Source: Ralstonia sp. ASV6 (GTDB lineage Bacteria; Pseudomonadota; Gammaproteobacteria; Burkholderiales; Burkholderiaceae). Taken from it: DNA of 32,837 bases. Positions 32,321-32,837 of the stretch are shown here, piece by piece. Location: assembly GCF_016429285.1 (NCBI RefSeq), contig NZ_JAELUI010000059.1, positions 1-32,837 of the forward strand, written 5' to 3'. The notes under the pieces are model-generated. The model was not told where the DNA came from and did not search any database. It saw only the letters and a list, made by a program, of their open reading frames with translations. Numbering within the stretch: the stretch's first letter is position 1; each line of letters begins with the position of its first letter. A program made the position numbers and the translations under genes.

Positions 32321-32837
32321 GTGACGACATCTGCGATGCTGGCAGGACATCATGCCGTCGTCACCGGAGCAGGCCGGGGGATTGGCGCTGCGATTGCCGT
32401 GCAACTCGCCGCGCAGGGCGCCACGCTCACGCTGATGGGCCGCAACGCGGCTGTGCTGGAGGCAACGGCCAAGACGCTGTCGGACAGTGCACGCGCGCAG
32501 GTCGTCACGTGCGACGTGACGGATGCGGCGAGTGTGTCGGCTGCGTTCGAATCCGCACGCGCTGGGCTTGGCCCTATCTCCATCCTCGTCAACAACGCGG
32601 GGCAGGCAGAGAGCGCCTCGTTTGCGAAGACCACGCTTGACCAGTGGCAGCGCATGCTGGCCGTCAACCTGACGGGCACGTTCCTCTGCACGCAAGCGGC
32701 GCTGGCGGATGTACAGGCCAGTGGCCGTGGTCGCATCGTCAACATTGCCAGCACGGCGGGGCAGCGCGGCTATGCGTATGTGTCGGCCTATGTGGCGGCC
32801 AAGCATGGCGTGATTGGCCTCACGCGCTCGCTGGCGC
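32321..32837 (+). CDS. Short-chain dehydrogenase/reductase (3-hydroxyacyl-CoA dehydrogenase-like), partial
   Basis: The gene starts at GTG 32321, six bases after AGGGAG, and runs off the window after about 172 codons. The NAD(P)-binding motif TGAGRGIGAAI, the structural NNAGQAES, the catalytic Ser region NIASTAGQRG and the active-site YVAAKHG (YxxxK) are all present, so the catalytic core is complete within the fragment. It begins one base after the fused hydroxylase gene and is clearly translated from the same message, so it probably reduces or oxidises an intermediate of the same aryl-CoA route. An internal ATG at 32336 is a weaker start. Confidence 0.9.
   Translation, partial: MTTSAMLAGHHAVVTGAGRGIGAAIAVQLAAQGATLTLMGRNAAVLEATAKTLSDSARAQVVTCDVTDAASVSAAFESARAGLGPISILVNNAGQAESASFAKTTLDQWQRMLAVNLTGTFLCTQAALADVQASGRGRIVNIASTAGQRGYAYVSAYVAAKHGVIGLTRSLA

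Overview
The window is GC-rich DNA from a betaproteobacterium, most likely Ralstonia of the R. pickettii/mannitolilytica/insidiosa group. The main support is a class D beta-lactamase that I recognise from memory as OXA-22-like. The mix of RhtB/LysE exporter, DUF3311 plus MctP-type symporter, RdgC, YaaH-type GH18 and a fused CoA-thioester hydroxylase/oxidoreductase also fits. The genus is an inference; no database was consulted. I see no integrase, transposase, phage gene or CRISPR array.

Layout. 1-3150: end of a HAD hydrolase, a D-threonine aldolase/D-serine dehydratase-like PLP enzyme, a decayed second copy of that gene's 3' end, and a membrane protein of unknown function. 3194-7401: bidirectional terminator, tRNA-Leu(CAG), OXA beta-lactamase, divergent ArsR regulator and MFS exporter, and a GST. 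7402-11355: a probable accessory segment with an AT-rich patch, a leftward terminator lacking an obvious gene, and a 1030-residue autotransporter. 11500-14548: the DUF3311/monocarboxylate symporter pair (the 59-residue partner is easily missed) and rdgC. 14677-19038: lipocalin-like protein, YdeI-like protein, LysR regulator divergent from a LysE/RhtB exporter, a GST, and a HExxH zincin-like protein.

19414-25411 is the most interesting part. It is a five-gene exopolysaccharide operon: UDP-HexNAc/UDP-glucose dehydrogenase, processive GT2 synthase, exported helical TolC-like protein, HlyD-like inner-membrane coiled-coil protein and secreted GH16 hydrolase. A textbook sigma-54 (-24/-12) promoter precedes it, with a CRP-type dyad and two further inverted repeats upstream. 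I infer a synthase-dependent polysaccharide made from a uronic-acid sugar nucleotide, exported through a tripartite-like conduit without a dedicated pump, trimmed by the GH16, and switched by RpoN with an enhancer-binding protein and perhaps a CRP/FNR-family (possibly c-di-GMP-responsive) factor. A GH18 lipoprotein gene meets it tail to tail with a 20-bp overlap.

26653-32837: a DUF2076 protein, a GlxA-type AraC regulator divergent from a tautomerase-like and dienelactone-hydrolase-like pair, then a strong sigma-70 promoter driving a salicylyl-CoA/2-aminobenzoyl-CoA type fused monooxygenase-oxidoreductase and an SDR that runs off the window. The last two look like the start of an aromatic acyl-CoA degradation operon.
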